A stretch of 64,000 nt of DNA from Streptomyces asoensis. GTDB taxonomy: Bacteria; Actinomycetota; Actinomycetes; Streptomycetales; Streptomycetaceae. The notes under the pieces were generated by a model. The model was not told where the DNA came from. It saw nothing but the letters and a program-made list of their open reading frames with translations, and did no database searches. The stretch is taken from contig NZ_CP049838.1 in NCBI RefSeq assembly GCF_013085465.1, forward strand, positions 310,001 to 374,000. The letters are read 5' to 3'. Below, one piece after another: positions 17,457-26,300 of this stretch. Numbering within the stretch: the stretch's first letter is position 1; every line of letters begins with the position of its first letter. The position numbers and the translations under genes were made by a program.

Positions 17457-18479
17457 TCAGCCGACCGGTCCCGTCATCGCGTGCGGCCGTACCGCCGGTT
17501 CGAGCAGCGACAAACTCCGCTGCTGCGCGTCGAGGGCGACGCGGGTGCCGACCGGCATCGGCAGATTCGGTCCGGCGTGTCCCACCTCGACGTTGCCCAG
17601 GACAGGGATGTCACGGTCGCCGAGGACGTCGAGGACTATCTCGCGCAGGGTCGGGGACGCGTCGGGCGAGTCGAGTCCGTCGATCGCGGTCGGGATGCCC
17701 ACGACCATGCCGGCGATCCGATCGAGGATGCCGGCGTGCCGCAGTATCTGTAGATAGCTCCACACATACGATGCCTGGCCGCCCAACTCCTCCCAGAACA
17801 GCACCGCGCCGTCGAACCATTCGAGCGGCAGCGCGTAAGGCGTCGCCTGCGCCAGCACGATGCGGTTGATCACCCCGCCGATCAGCCGGCCTTCGGTGCG
17901 ACCGGCACGCCAGCACTCCCACGACGGGCCGGCCGGCAGCGCACCGATCGGCTCCGTACTGGTCAGCAGCGTCGCGTAGAGCCTTTCGAGTTCCGCTCTG
18001 CGTGCGGCGGGGGCAGCCTGCCAGTGTCCGCCGAGTCCAGAGGTGGCCAAGTCGGTATGGAACCCGACCAGACCCGTTTGCGCGTAGAGCACCAGATGCA
18101 GCAGCGAGATGTCGCTGTAGCCGAGGATCGGCTTGGGGTCGGCGGTGATCGCCTCGACGTCGATCAGGTCGAGGTAACCGAGCACCGTCTGGCCGCCGTC
18201 ATGCGCGATGATCGCGCGCACCTCAGGATCACGCAGAAGACCATTGAACTCCCTGGCGATCTCCGCCGGCGTCGCCGCGCTCCACCAGCGGTGCCGCCCT
18301 GCTTCGAGGAGCGGCGCCCTACGCACGCGGAATCCCATCCTCTCGAGCACGACCACCGCCTGCTCGAGATCGGGCTCGTAATCGGCATGCAGCGGCCCGG
18401 ACAGCGATGCGATGACGACGAGATCTCCGGGCCTCAGGGCACGAGGGCGAAGCAGTTGAGGCAGCGCAGAACTGATCAC
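17457..18479 (-). CDS. LD-carboxypeptidase / MccF-like serine peptidase (S66)
   Basis: A 340-aa protein; the GTG at 18479 begins the conserved RPGDLVVIASLSGP segment, and longer frames add only non-homologous residues. Family motifs: the nucleophile in ILGYSDISLLHL, WEELGG, and the His segment VGHAGPNLPMPVG. S66 enzymes remove the terminal D-residue from murein tetrapeptides or, as MccF, cleave toxic aminoacyl-nucleotide amides such as microcin C. The WSAATPAEIAREFN segment and length near 340 favour the MccF-like branch, but no microcin-type biosynthesis genes are near. Confidence 0.88.
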   Translation of the reverse strand: MISSALPQLLRPRALRPGDLVVIASLSGPLHADYEPDLEQAVVVLERMGFRVRRAPLLEAGRHRWWSAATPAEIAREFNGLLRDPEVRAIIAHDGGQTVLGYLDLIDVEAITADPKPILGYSDISLLHLVLYAQTGLVGFHTDLATSGLGGHWQAAPAARRAELERLYATLLTSTEPIGALPAGPSWECWRAGRTEGRLIGGVINRIVLAQATPYALPLEWFDGAVLFWEELGGQASYVWSYLQILRHAGILDRIAGMVVGIPTAIDGLDSPDASPTLREIVLDVLGDRDIPVLGNVEVGHAGPNLPMPVGTRVALDAQQRSLSLLEPAVRPHAMTGPVG

Positions 18480-19056
18480 CGACGCAGTATCCCGACGCGC
18501 GCAACAACACGCGACCCATATACCGATCGACCGCCCGGCAGACCCAGCCCGCGCAGCCCCCAGCTGGAGTACCGCTGCGGCTCCGAGAGGACTGGGTGTC
18601 TCACGCGGCGCACCTTCGCGGACGAGATGCGTTCGCCGCCGATGGTTCGGGGAGACGAAGAAGGAATGGGCCCCGGTCTCCTGTCTCTGACCCACGACCG
18701 TGACCGGGACCAGGACCAGCCGGGCCGCCACGCCGGATTCGCCCTGCAACCGCACAGGCCGGTTCGGAGCCGTGGTCACGTGGCTGGGAAAGGGTTGGAC
18801 GGGGTGATGCTCGGGCTTGAGGCTTGCAGCGGACCGTGACACCGCCCGAGGAGGTGAGACTGCCCCTCGCCCCGCTCGTCGCCGCCCACCCGGGCGACGC
18901 GGCACTGTTCAAGAATCGTCATGCGTCGTGGGCATGCCTCGCGCTCTTCCTCCTGATCCCGCTGCTCATGGCCCCGTACACGCACAGAGAGCGCCTTGAC
19001 GGTCGGCGCCGCCGCACCCTGCGCGCTCCTCGCCAGGCCCTCATCGAGACGATGAA
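18480..19056. other. Gene-less stretch upstream of the LD-carboxypeptidase
   Basis: About 580 nt with no supported gene. The only protein-like stretch is a plus-strand piece near 18824-18990 (PLAPLVAAHPGDAALFKNRHASWACLALF...), hydrophobic in the middle, whose frame soon enters antisense of the nitroreductase; I do not recognise it. Confidence 0.4.
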
Positions 19057-19088
19057 TGGGCGCCGGTACTCAAGAGCACCGGCGCCCA
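19057..19088 (-). terminator. Terminator hairpin after the nitroreductase gene
   Basis: A perfect 11-bp stem TGGGCGCCGGT / ACCGGCGCCCA (19057-19067, 19078-19088) with a 10-nt loop lies about 85 nt past the nitroreductase stop. The same stem, extended, recurs at 22121-22156. Confidence 0.7.
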
Positions 19089-19171
19089 CGGATGACACCG
19101 CTCACCTCTACGCCGGCCATTCTCGAGTTGCTCGGCATTCGGATCCCGCGCGTCTGGCGGCGGCAGCGCGG

Positions 19172-19789
19172 TCAGACCCAGGCAACGGCGTCCTCGAGGG
19201 GCACCCGGGGCAGCCGCGGGAACCACGGGTCGGCACCGGGGTGACCGATGTTGACCACCAGGTGCGAACGCCAGCTGGTACCGGCGAAGAACTCCTCGTC
19301 CACGCCGGCCTTGTCGAAGCCCGCCATGGGACCGGCCGCGAGCCCCGCCGCGCGCACCGCGAGCAGGAAGACCCCGGTCTGCAACGCCGAGTTGTAGGCC
19401 GCGAGGCTCTCGCGCGCCTCGGTCTGGTCGGCGAACGCCGCTCGCAGCATGTCGCCGCGGGCCGGGAAGACGGTCGGCATCTGCTCGTGAAAATCGACGT
19501 CGTAGGCCAGGACCGCCACGGCCGGTGCACTGAGCGTCTTGGCCCTGTTGCCTTCGTCGAGATGCCGGACCAATCGCTCCTTGCCATCGCGGGTGCACAC
19601 GAAGAGCACACGCAGAGGCTGGCCGTTGGCGGCGGTCGGCGACCAGCGGGCGAGCTCCCAGATCATGGCGAGTTCGTGGTCGGTGACGGCCGTTGCAGCG
19701 AAGGTGTTGGCGGTGCGGGCCTCTGTGAACAGCAGCTTCCGCCCGGCGTCGTCAAGGACATCGAGGGCCTGCGGTTCGCGATAGGTCAT
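19172..19789 (-). CDS. RutE/HadB-like nitroreductase family flavoprotein
   Basis: A 205-aa protein starting at the ATG at 19789. It follows the RutE pattern: ALDVLDDAGRKLLFTEARTANTF at the N-terminus, ELARWSPTAANGQPLRVLFV for FMN binding, ESLAAYNSALQTGVFLLAVRAAGLAAGPM in the middle and VVNIGHPG near the C-terminus. RutE reduces malonic semialdehyde in pyrimidine breakdown; relatives reduce other small carbonyl or nitro compounds with FMN and NAD(P)H. No other rut gene is here, so the substrate is open. Confidence 0.88.
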   Translation of the reverse strand: MTYREPQALDVLDDAGRKLLFTEARTANTFAATAVTDHELAMIWELARWSPTAANGQPLRVLFVCTRDGKERLVRHLDEGNRAKTLSAPAVAVLAYDVDFHEQMPTVFPARGDMLRAAFADQTEARESLAAYNSALQTGVFLLAVRAAGLAAGPMAGFDKAGVDEEFFAGTSWRSHLVVNIGHPGADPWFPRLPRVPLEDAVAWV

Positions 19790-19984
19790 GCTCACGGTTT
19801 CTCTCTTACTTCGGTTGTCCGGATGGTGGGTGCCGGGGCGGGTTGACCGCCCCGGCACCCCGCGGTGGGGACGGGGTTGCGGGAGCCGGGCGGGGCACAG
19901 AGTCCCGGTGCTGTGACGTGGGCGTGAGGCCCCTGGCCAACGTCATGTGTGGTGTGTTGACCGCGTGTTCCGCTCCGCGCCCAG

Positions 19985-20250
19985 GCCGGCGCAGTAGGCG
20001 ATCGGGTCGGGGTTGTCGACGCGGATCCGGTCGCGCAGGGCGTCGTCGAGGGTGACGCCGGGCGCGCGGGGACGACGAACAGCGGCATCCAGTAGCCACC
20101 GTCGGGTTCCTCCCCGCCGATGACGTGGATGGACGAAAGGTCGTGACGGAGGGTTCGATGCCCAGCTTGGTCATGGCCGGCAGGTACCGAGGGCTGGTGC
20201 CGAAGGCGGTGACCTTGTGGCGGTCCGCCGGCCCCGGAGGATGTCCGGGC
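19985..20250 (-). pseudogene. Relic of acetoacetyl-CoA synthetase
   Basis: Minus-strand pieces in three frames line up with one adenylate-forming enzyme: VTAFGTSPRYLPAMTKLGIEP, then GGYWMPLFVV, then PGVTLDDALRDRIRVDN. The first belongs to the middle of a ~650-aa acetoacetate-CoA ligase and the others to near its C-terminus, so an internal deletion plus at least two frameshifts are needed. The left end is ragged. The enzyme would have activated acetoacetate for polyhydroxyalkanoate or lipid use. Confidence 0.65.
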
Positions 20251-20269
20251 GCGCAACCGCGCAGGGCTG

Positions 20270-20380
20270 CCGTCGCATGTGCGGGTGGTGGACGACGGGA
20301 TGCTGCGACGCATGGCCGAGGATCGGAATGCCGCGCAATGACCGTGTGGAGCAGTGGCCGGTCTCGGGCTCCGTGGCCAT
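20270..20380 (-). pseudogene. N-terminal relic of a second CYP102-like P450
   Basis: From the ATG at 20380 the frame reads MATEPETG...SLRGIPILGHASQ, matching SPRGIPLLGHTPQ at the start of the intact CYP102 gene (start 26604). The untranslated leader is also conserved: both have AAGGAGCAAGCC directly before ATG. After about 35 codons the similarity ends in the acetoacetyl-CoA synthetase relic. The divergent TetR gene and its operators beside it are intact. Confidence 0.7.
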
Positions 20381-20461
20381 GGGCTTGCTCCTTTGCACGG
20401 AGAGGGGGGAAGGACAAAGGCGCCGTTCGGTGCGGGAAGTCGTCGCAGCGGCGTTCCGAGT

Positions 20462-20510
20462 TTCCGTACGCTGTACGGAACTGCTCGATGGTACCGTACG
20501 ACGTATGGAA
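20462..20510. promoter_or_regulatory. Two palindromic operators of the TetR gene
   Basis: Two copies of one palindrome: TTCCGTACGCTGTACGGAA (20462-20480) and TACCGTACGACGTATGGAA (20492-20510), start-to-start spacing 30 nt, about three helical turns. The second overlaps the ATG of the TetR gene. Near-identical palindromes lie at 26691-26709 and 26792-26810 beside the paralogous TetR gene. They are very likely the binding sites of these repressors. Confidence 0.75.
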
Positions 20511-21161
20511 AAGCAAAGGAAGGCCCCCCGTGGGACCAGGAAGAGGGATGTCCCGCTTACCCAGGACGGCATCTACGCCATGGCACTGAAGCTCATCGAC
20601 GCCGACGGGGTCGAGGCGCTCACCATGCGCAAACTCGCGACTGCGCTGGATGCGAATCCGATGTCGCTGTACCACCACGTGCCGAACAAGGAAGCCCTGC
20701 TGCACGGCGTGGCCGCGCTCGTCGGCTCGCACTTCCGCGAGGGGAAGCGGGAGGACATGCCCTGGCAGGGCCGCATGCGCCAACTGGCTCTGGACTTCCG
20801 CGCCCTGGCACACCGCCACCCCAAGCTGATGGAGTACTCCTTCGCGCGCGCCGACTACGTCCAGCCGGAAGACCCCTTCTGGCGGGGACTCACCGACACT
20901 CTGGCCGCCGCCGAACTGCCGGCGTCCGCGATCCCGCGCGTCGCCGCCTCCCTGTGCGCGGTCTTCACGGGGCTGTTGCTCAGCGAACTGACCGGAGCAC
21001 TCCAGCGGTGGACCACCCTGCCTCCGGCACCATCGGGCCCCGACGGGGAAGCAGCGTCCCCACCCGCGAAGGAAGTGGTCGACACGATGTTCGACTATGC
21101 GCTGGACGCCACGATCGCCGGCTTGGAGAGCCAGATCGCACGAACCCGCAAGGAGCCGTGA
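20505..21161 (+). CDS. TetR-family repressor, paralogue of the CYP102-linked regulator
   Basis: A 218-aa TetR protein. The ATG at 20505 is chosen because the matching gene at 26805 begins at the same point of the same motif (CCGTACGACGTATG); no ribosome-binding site precedes it, so the mRNA may be leaderless. The HTH reads EALTMRKLATALDANPMSLYHHVPNKEALL (helix 3 SLYHHV), followed by a TetR_C ligand domain. Its DNA-binding region is almost identical in nucleotides to the paralogue. Its divergent P450 target is decayed, so it may now control only itself or cross-regulate the second locus. Confidence 0.9.
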   Translation: MEKQRKAPRGTRKRDVPLTQDGIYAMALKLIDADGVEALTMRKLATALDANPMSLYHHVPNKEALLHGVAALVGSHFREGKREDMPWQGRMRQLALDFRALAHRHPKLMEYSFARADYVQPEDPFWRGLTDTLAAAELPASAIPRVAASLCAVFTGLLLSELTGALQRWTTLPPAPSGPDGEAASPPAKEVVDTMFDYALDATIAGLESQIARTRKEP

Positions 21162-21256
21162 CGGACCGAGCGGCTGCCGTGGGCTCCGCCGATGGACCCT
21201 TCTCCGCCGCCTCGGTGACTGTGCGCTGAGGGCCGCGAAGCGGCGGACGTCCCTGG

Positions 21257-21946
21257 TCAGTCATCTGCCCCCAGGCGCGACCGTGCCTCGGCCGGAGGGC
21301 ATGCCATCGCTCGTCCGGTGCTCGGCAGAACGTCCCGCACGCGGAGCGCAGCCACCCGTGGTGTTACGCCGGCGGCGACGAGGAGCGCGGTCGCCGCCGC
21401 CTCACCCGTGGGATCCGCCCAGGTGGACTCGGCGTTCTCATCGGCGAGGGCCAGCATCAGCGCTTCCAGCGCCCGGGCGAGGACGGGCGCCGGAACATGG
21501 TCCGCGAACACGCCTTCCTCCTGACCGCGACGCACGGTCGCGATGGCCTCTTCACGCACCGGTGCCAGGGTGGCTCGGATCTCCGCCTCTCCCAGATCGC
21601 GGCGCCCCAAGGAGATGAGCATGCGGTACCGGTCACCCACCGACCATGCCGCCAGGGCCATCCGCGCCATCGCCTCCAGCGGGCCGGCATCCGGAACACG
21701 GGCCGCGGCGAACGCCTGTTGTAGCGCTCGGCCTGCTTCCTGCGTCAAGGCGGCGATCAGCGCCGGCCGGCTGGAGAAGTGTCCGTAAAGGGTGCGCCGC
21801 GCGACGCCGGCCGCCTGGGCGACGGTCTCGAGACTCGCGTCGGGGTTGTCCCTCAGTTTCTGCCGAGCGGTCGCGAGAATTCGTGTGCGGTTCGAGCGAG
21901 CATTACTGCGCCGCGGGGTGCGACCCAGAACGTCGGTCATCTGCAT
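21257..21946 (-). CDS. TetR-family transcriptional regulator
   Basis: A 229-aa protein; the ATG at 21946 has GGGAG 5 nt upstream, and an ATG at 21961 or 21940 is possible. The N-terminal HTH is SLETVAQAAGVARRTLYGHFSSRPALIAAL, a good TetR helix 2-3. The C-terminal domain has the short helix pattern seen in regulators of efflux or dehydrogenase genes. It is not closely related to the two CYP102-linked TetR proteins. It sits downstream of the alcohol dehydrogenase but is separated by a strong hairpin, so it has its own promoter; its target is unknown. Confidence 0.88.
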   Translation of the reverse strand: MQMTDVLGRTPRRSNARSNRTRILATARQKLRDNPDASLETVAQAAGVARRTLYGHFSSRPALIAALTQEAGRALQQAFAAARVPDAGPLEAMARMALAAWSVGDRYRMLISLGRRDLGEAEIRATLAPVREEAIATVRRGQEEGVFADHVPAPVLARALEALMLALADENAESTWADPTGEAAATALLVAAGVTPRVAALRVRDVLPSTGRAMACPPAEARSRLGADD

Positions 21947-22120
21947 GACTCCCATCTCCACTTCTGGATCATGTGTGCGCCGCTACGGAGGACGCCGGGT
22001 TCGGTACCGGCTACGAGTCGGAGGCAGCCGTTCCACGGCCCGCGGCGGAAGGAGCGTGCCCCTGCCCGGCCTCCCCTGACCCGGAGTCGGAGCGTGCCGG
22101 GTCTCCAGATGCCGGAAGCC

Positions 22121-22156
22121 GTGGGCGCCGGTGCTCCCTCAAGCACCGGCGCCCAC
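22121..22156 (-). terminator. Terminator hairpin after the CYP102/ADH operon
   Basis: A perfect 15-bp stem GTGGGCGCCGGTGCT / AGCACCGGCGCCCAC with a 6-nt loop lies 44 nt past the alcohol dehydrogenase stop. The core GGGCGCCGGT is shared with the hairpin at 19057. Confidence 0.8.
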
Positions 22157-22199
22157 TCACCCCTGCCCGAGGTGGCTTTGATATCCCGCTGGACAGGTG

Positions 22200-23246
22200 T
22201 CAGGGGACGAGGATGAGACGGATCGGGTCGCCGATCTTGTTCTCCAGCCGGTGGACGGCGTCGGCCGCCTCGGCGAGCGGGACATGGTCGGTGATGGAGG
22301 GGGCAAGGTCGAGGCGGCCGGCTGCGGTCAGCTGCACGAGCTCGGTGACGGATTCGGGGAAGCCGCCGTAGTGGCCGCGCACCTGCTTCTGCATGTAGTT
22401 GAAGGTCAGGCCTTCGGTGATGGTGAGGGGCCTGGGCGTGATGCCGACCAGGATCAGGGAACCGCCCAGGCCGAGCACGGAGGCGGCCTGCTCGCGGACG
22501 GCGGGAACGCCGGCGCAGTCGAAGGCGAAGTCGAGGCCTCGTCCGGCAGTGGCCGTGCGTACCTGGTCGGCGAAGTCGGGGGCGGTCGGGTCGAGTGCGA
22601 TGTCCGCGCCGAAGGCCAGGGCTCGTTCCCGGGCGCTGGGCAGCGGGTCGACGGCGATGATCGGTGCGGCACCGACCAGGCGGGCGAGGCGTACGTTGTG
22701 TGCGCCGACTCCGCCGACGCCCCAGACGCCGACGGACTGGGCGGGGCGTACGCCTGCGGTGGCGACGACGGCGGCGTAGGGGGTGGAGACCGCGTCGGGG
22801 ATGATCGCGGCCTGGTCGAAGGGGAGGCTGTCGGGGATGGGGATGAGGGTGTCCTCGCGGGCGACGGTGTACTGGGCCCAGCCGCCGTCGTAGTCGATGC
22901 CGGCGGTGAGCATCTGGGTGCAGGGGCGGTGGCGCACGCAGCCGGCGCACCGGCCGCAGGTCTTGCCGGCCTCCAGGGTGACGCGGGTGCCGACGGTCAG
23001 CCCGCGCTTGAGGTCGGGGCCGGGAGTGTGGATCACACCGGAGACCTCGTGGCCGACGGTGACCACGTCGGAGGTCGCGAACAGCGGGACGAGGGAGCCG
23101 TCGATCAGGTGAACGTCCGAGAGGCAGACGCCGGCGGCCTTGACCTCGATGAGGACCTCGCCCGGTCCGGGCACGGGGACGGGGACCTCTTCCACGACGA
23201 ACTTCTTGCTGTCCAGGTGGAACCGTCCGGCGAGCATGGTGTCCAT
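22200..23246 (-). CDS. Zinc-dependent alcohol dehydrogenase (MDR family)
   Basis: A 348-aa medium-chain dehydrogenase starting at the ATG at 23246. The catalytic zinc site is CLSDVH...GHEVSG; the structural zinc lobe has GKTCGRCAGCVRHRPC with four cysteines. The cofactor fold is VGVWGVGGVGAHNVRLA followed by an acidic AVDPLPSARERA, favouring NAD. It follows the CYP102 gene by 142 nt on the same strand, so it probably oxidises the hydroxy-fatty acid or alcohol made by that P450 to the carbonyl. The TetR gene divergent from the P450 should control both. Confidence 0.9.
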   Translation of the reverse strand: MDTMLAGRFHLDSKKFVVEEVPVPVPGPGEVLIEVKAAGVCLSDVHLIDGSLVPLFATSDVVTVGHEVSGVIHTPGPDLKRGLTVGTRVTLEAGKTCGRCAGCVRHRPCTQMLTAGIDYDGGWAQYTVAREDTLIPIPDSLPFDQAAIIPDAVSTPYAAVVATAGVRPAQSVGVWGVGGVGAHNVRLARLVGAAPIIAVDPLPSARERALAFGADIALDPTAPDFADQVRTATAGRGLDFAFDCAGVPAVREQAASVLGLGGSLILVGITPRPLTITEGLTFNYMQKQVRGHYGGFPESVTELVQLTAAGRLDLAPSITDHVPLAEAADAVHRLENKIGDPIRLILVP

Positions 23247-23388
23247 GGTGATCTGCTTTCTGTGAGCGGCAGGTCCCGGCCGGTTCGGGCCGATGGGTGC
23301 CGTGTGGTGTCCGGTGGGCTTGTGGTGGCCGGGAGGCGTGCGGGTGGCACTACGGCCGCTTGCCCGCACGCCTCCCGCCGTCCGGGGG

Positions 23389-26300
23389 TCAGGCGAAGAC
23401 GTCCTGCTGGTAGCGCTCGTCGGCCTCGAGCTGGGCGAGCCACTGCTGGGCGGCCTCGTCGTCGCCGCCGGTGTGCTCGCGGTAGACCACGGCGAGGGCC
23501 TCACGGACAGCGGGCGCCATCCGGCGGCCGTCACCGCAGACGTAGATGTACGCGCCGTCTTCGATGGCCTGCCACACCGTGTCGGCGGCGTTGGCGATGG
23601 CGTTCTGCACGAACCGGGCCGGGTGGCCGGTCACCGCGGAGTACGCGGTGTGGACCTGAGCGATCCCGGCCTGCTCCCAGTCCTGCATCTCCTGGCGGTA
23701 GAAGTAGTCGTGCTCCGGGTGGCGGCAGCCGACGAAGACCTGCGACAGGCCGGCCTGCGTGCCGTTCGCGTGCTGCCAGGCACGCTCCTCCAGGAAGCCG
23801 CGCAGCGGCGCGATGCCGGTGCCGGGGCCGATGAGGATCAGCGGCGTGGCGGGGTCGGCCGGCGGGGCGAAGGTCGGGGAAGGCACACGCACGTAGCCGT
23901 AGAGGACATCTCCCGGCTCCAGGCCTGCGATGTAGGTGGAGCAGGTGCCGCGGTACCGGCCGTCACCGGACAGGGCCGGGCCCTCCAGCAGGCCGACGGT
24001 CAGGCGCACGTGGCGCGGGTTGGCCGGCGGGGCCGAGGAGATGGAGTAGAAGCGGGGACGGATCGGCCCCATCATCTCCAGGAAGACGGCCAGCGGCAGC
24101 TCGACCGCGGGGAAGCGCTCCAGCAGGCCCAGCACCGAAACGCGCTTGCCGAGGATCTCCTTCTGGTAGCGCTCCTCGGCATCCTCGGTGTCCGCCGTGT
24201 ACGCCTCCAGCTGCGGCCGAGTCCACGGGCACTCGGTGTGCCCCGCCAGGATGCGCACCTGGCTGCGGGTGGCCACATCCTGTAGCTCCAGAAACTCGGT
24301 GAGCAGCAGACCCGCGGTGACCGGCGTGCCGACCGGCAGGTGCGTCCGGCCGCCTGCGGGCTGGTCCAGACGCAGGACCTGGTCGCGGTCGACGCCGAGG
24401 CGGGCGAGGGCGCGGTCGACCAGGGCGGGCTCGTTCTTGGCGAAGACAGCCAGGTGGTTACCGGTGTCGTAGGTGACGCCCTCGGGCAGTTCGATGGTGA
24501 TGGACTTCGCGGAAGGACGCGGCGGCTCGAGGCTGAAGTCCCACAACCCGGTCGCGTCGGCCACGAGTTCCTCGTTGGCGACCACCGAGAGGGGGTAGGC
24601 CAGCTCGGAGACGATCGCCGGGCGCACATCCGCCTCGGTGAGCAGCTGAACCTGATAGCGCGGTCCGCTCGCCTCGGAGGTGTCGGCGGCGTACTCCTCG
24701 GCCAGGGTGGCCCACAGGGTGTCCGTCCAGCGGGAGGCCATGCCGTCGAAGTCACCGGCGGCGTCGGCGATTCCGCGCTCCACCACCGGGGTGGCTCCGG
24801 CGGCCAGCAGTGCTTCGTCGATCCGCGTGGGGAAGGCCTGGTAGGTGGCCACCCACTGGGTGTTGCCGGCGCCGAGCAGCGCGAACCGCACGTTCGACAG
24901 GGAGCCCTGCGGGAGTCCGGCGGCGATCAGCTCGTCGAAACGCTGGGCGTTGTCCGGCGCCTTGCCGTTGTAGCTGGCGGCGACGACCACGAGCAGTCCC
25001 TCGGTGGGCAGGTTGTCGCCCAGCTCGTCCAGGCTGGTCAGTGTGGTGCCGAAGCCGGAGCGCTCGCCGCGGTCGGCGATGGTGCGCGCCAGGTCCTCGC
25101 ACGAGCCGAGGCTGGAGCCGTAGGCGACGGTGAGGTTCACCCCTACACCGCTGACCGCGGCCTGCGCCCGCGTGTCATCCGTCTGCCGGTCCACGGCGCC
25201 GAAGACGGTCCGCTCGTGCTCCTGACGGGTGCGCACGTTCAGTTCGAAGCCGCCGGGCTTGCGCGTCAAAGCCTCCTTGACGTCCATCTTGTAGTCGGTC
25301 ATGTCGGAGAACTTGAACTTTTGCAGCACCAGCGCGAGGGCCAGACGGGCCTCGGTGAGCGCGAACTGCCGGCCGATGCAGGCACGCACGCCGTTGCCGA
25401 ACGGCTTGTAGGCGTGCGGGTGGTGGTTGACCCGGTTCTCCGGCAGCCACCGGTTGATGTCGAACTCCTGCGGCCGCTCCCACGCCTTGGGGTGGGTGTG
25501 CAGCGGGCCCTCGATGATGTTGACCCGCGCGCCCTTCTTCAGCTCGTAGCAGCCGCCGATGACGGTGTCCTCCAGCGGGGACTTGCCGATCATCGGGATG
25601 GGCGCCCACAGGCGCAGGGTTTCCTCGAGGATGCGCGGGATCACATCCATCTGCATGATCGTGTCGTAGTCCGGGACGGTGTCGCCGGGCATCAGCCGGT
25701 CGACCTCGGCATAGGCCTGGGCCAGGATGTGCGGGTTACGCATCAGCGAGTACGTGGCGAACGACAGCAGACCACTGGTGGTCTCGTGACCGGCGATCAG
25801 GAAAGTCAGCACCTGGTCACGGACGTTGTCGTCGTCCAGCGACTTGCCGGTCTCCGGGTCGGTGGCCTCCAGCATCAGACCCAGCAGATCGTCCTCACCC
25901 GTGCCCTTCCCCTGACGGCGCTCCTTGATCACACTCTCGACCAGGTCCTGCATCTGCTGGATGTTCGCGCGGTATTTCTTGTCGTCGGCCTTGCGGAGCT
26001 TGGTCATCATCGGCAGCTCCTGCGAGCGCCGCAGCGACTCCACCAGCGACTCCAGCAGCGCGTTGAGGAAGGGGTGCAGCTCCTCCTCGGCGAAGGAGCC
26101 GAACCGGTAGCCGAACCCCGTCAGGGCGATGGTGTCCAGGGTCAGTCGGGTGTAGTCGTCGGTGATGTTGACCGGCTGTCCCTCCCGGCTCTCCCACTTG
26201 CCCACAAGGTTCTGGGCGATCTCCAGCATCTGCCCGTAGTAGGCCTTCATGGCCCGCTGGCTGAAGGCCGGCATGAGGACACGGTGCGCCATGCCCCATT

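Noticed and set aside
17457..18479. Microcin-like biosynthesis and immunity locus suggested by the MccF-like protein
   Set aside because: No MccB-type adenylyltransferase, precursor peptide or exporter is adjacent; the family is common as a housekeeping peptidase.
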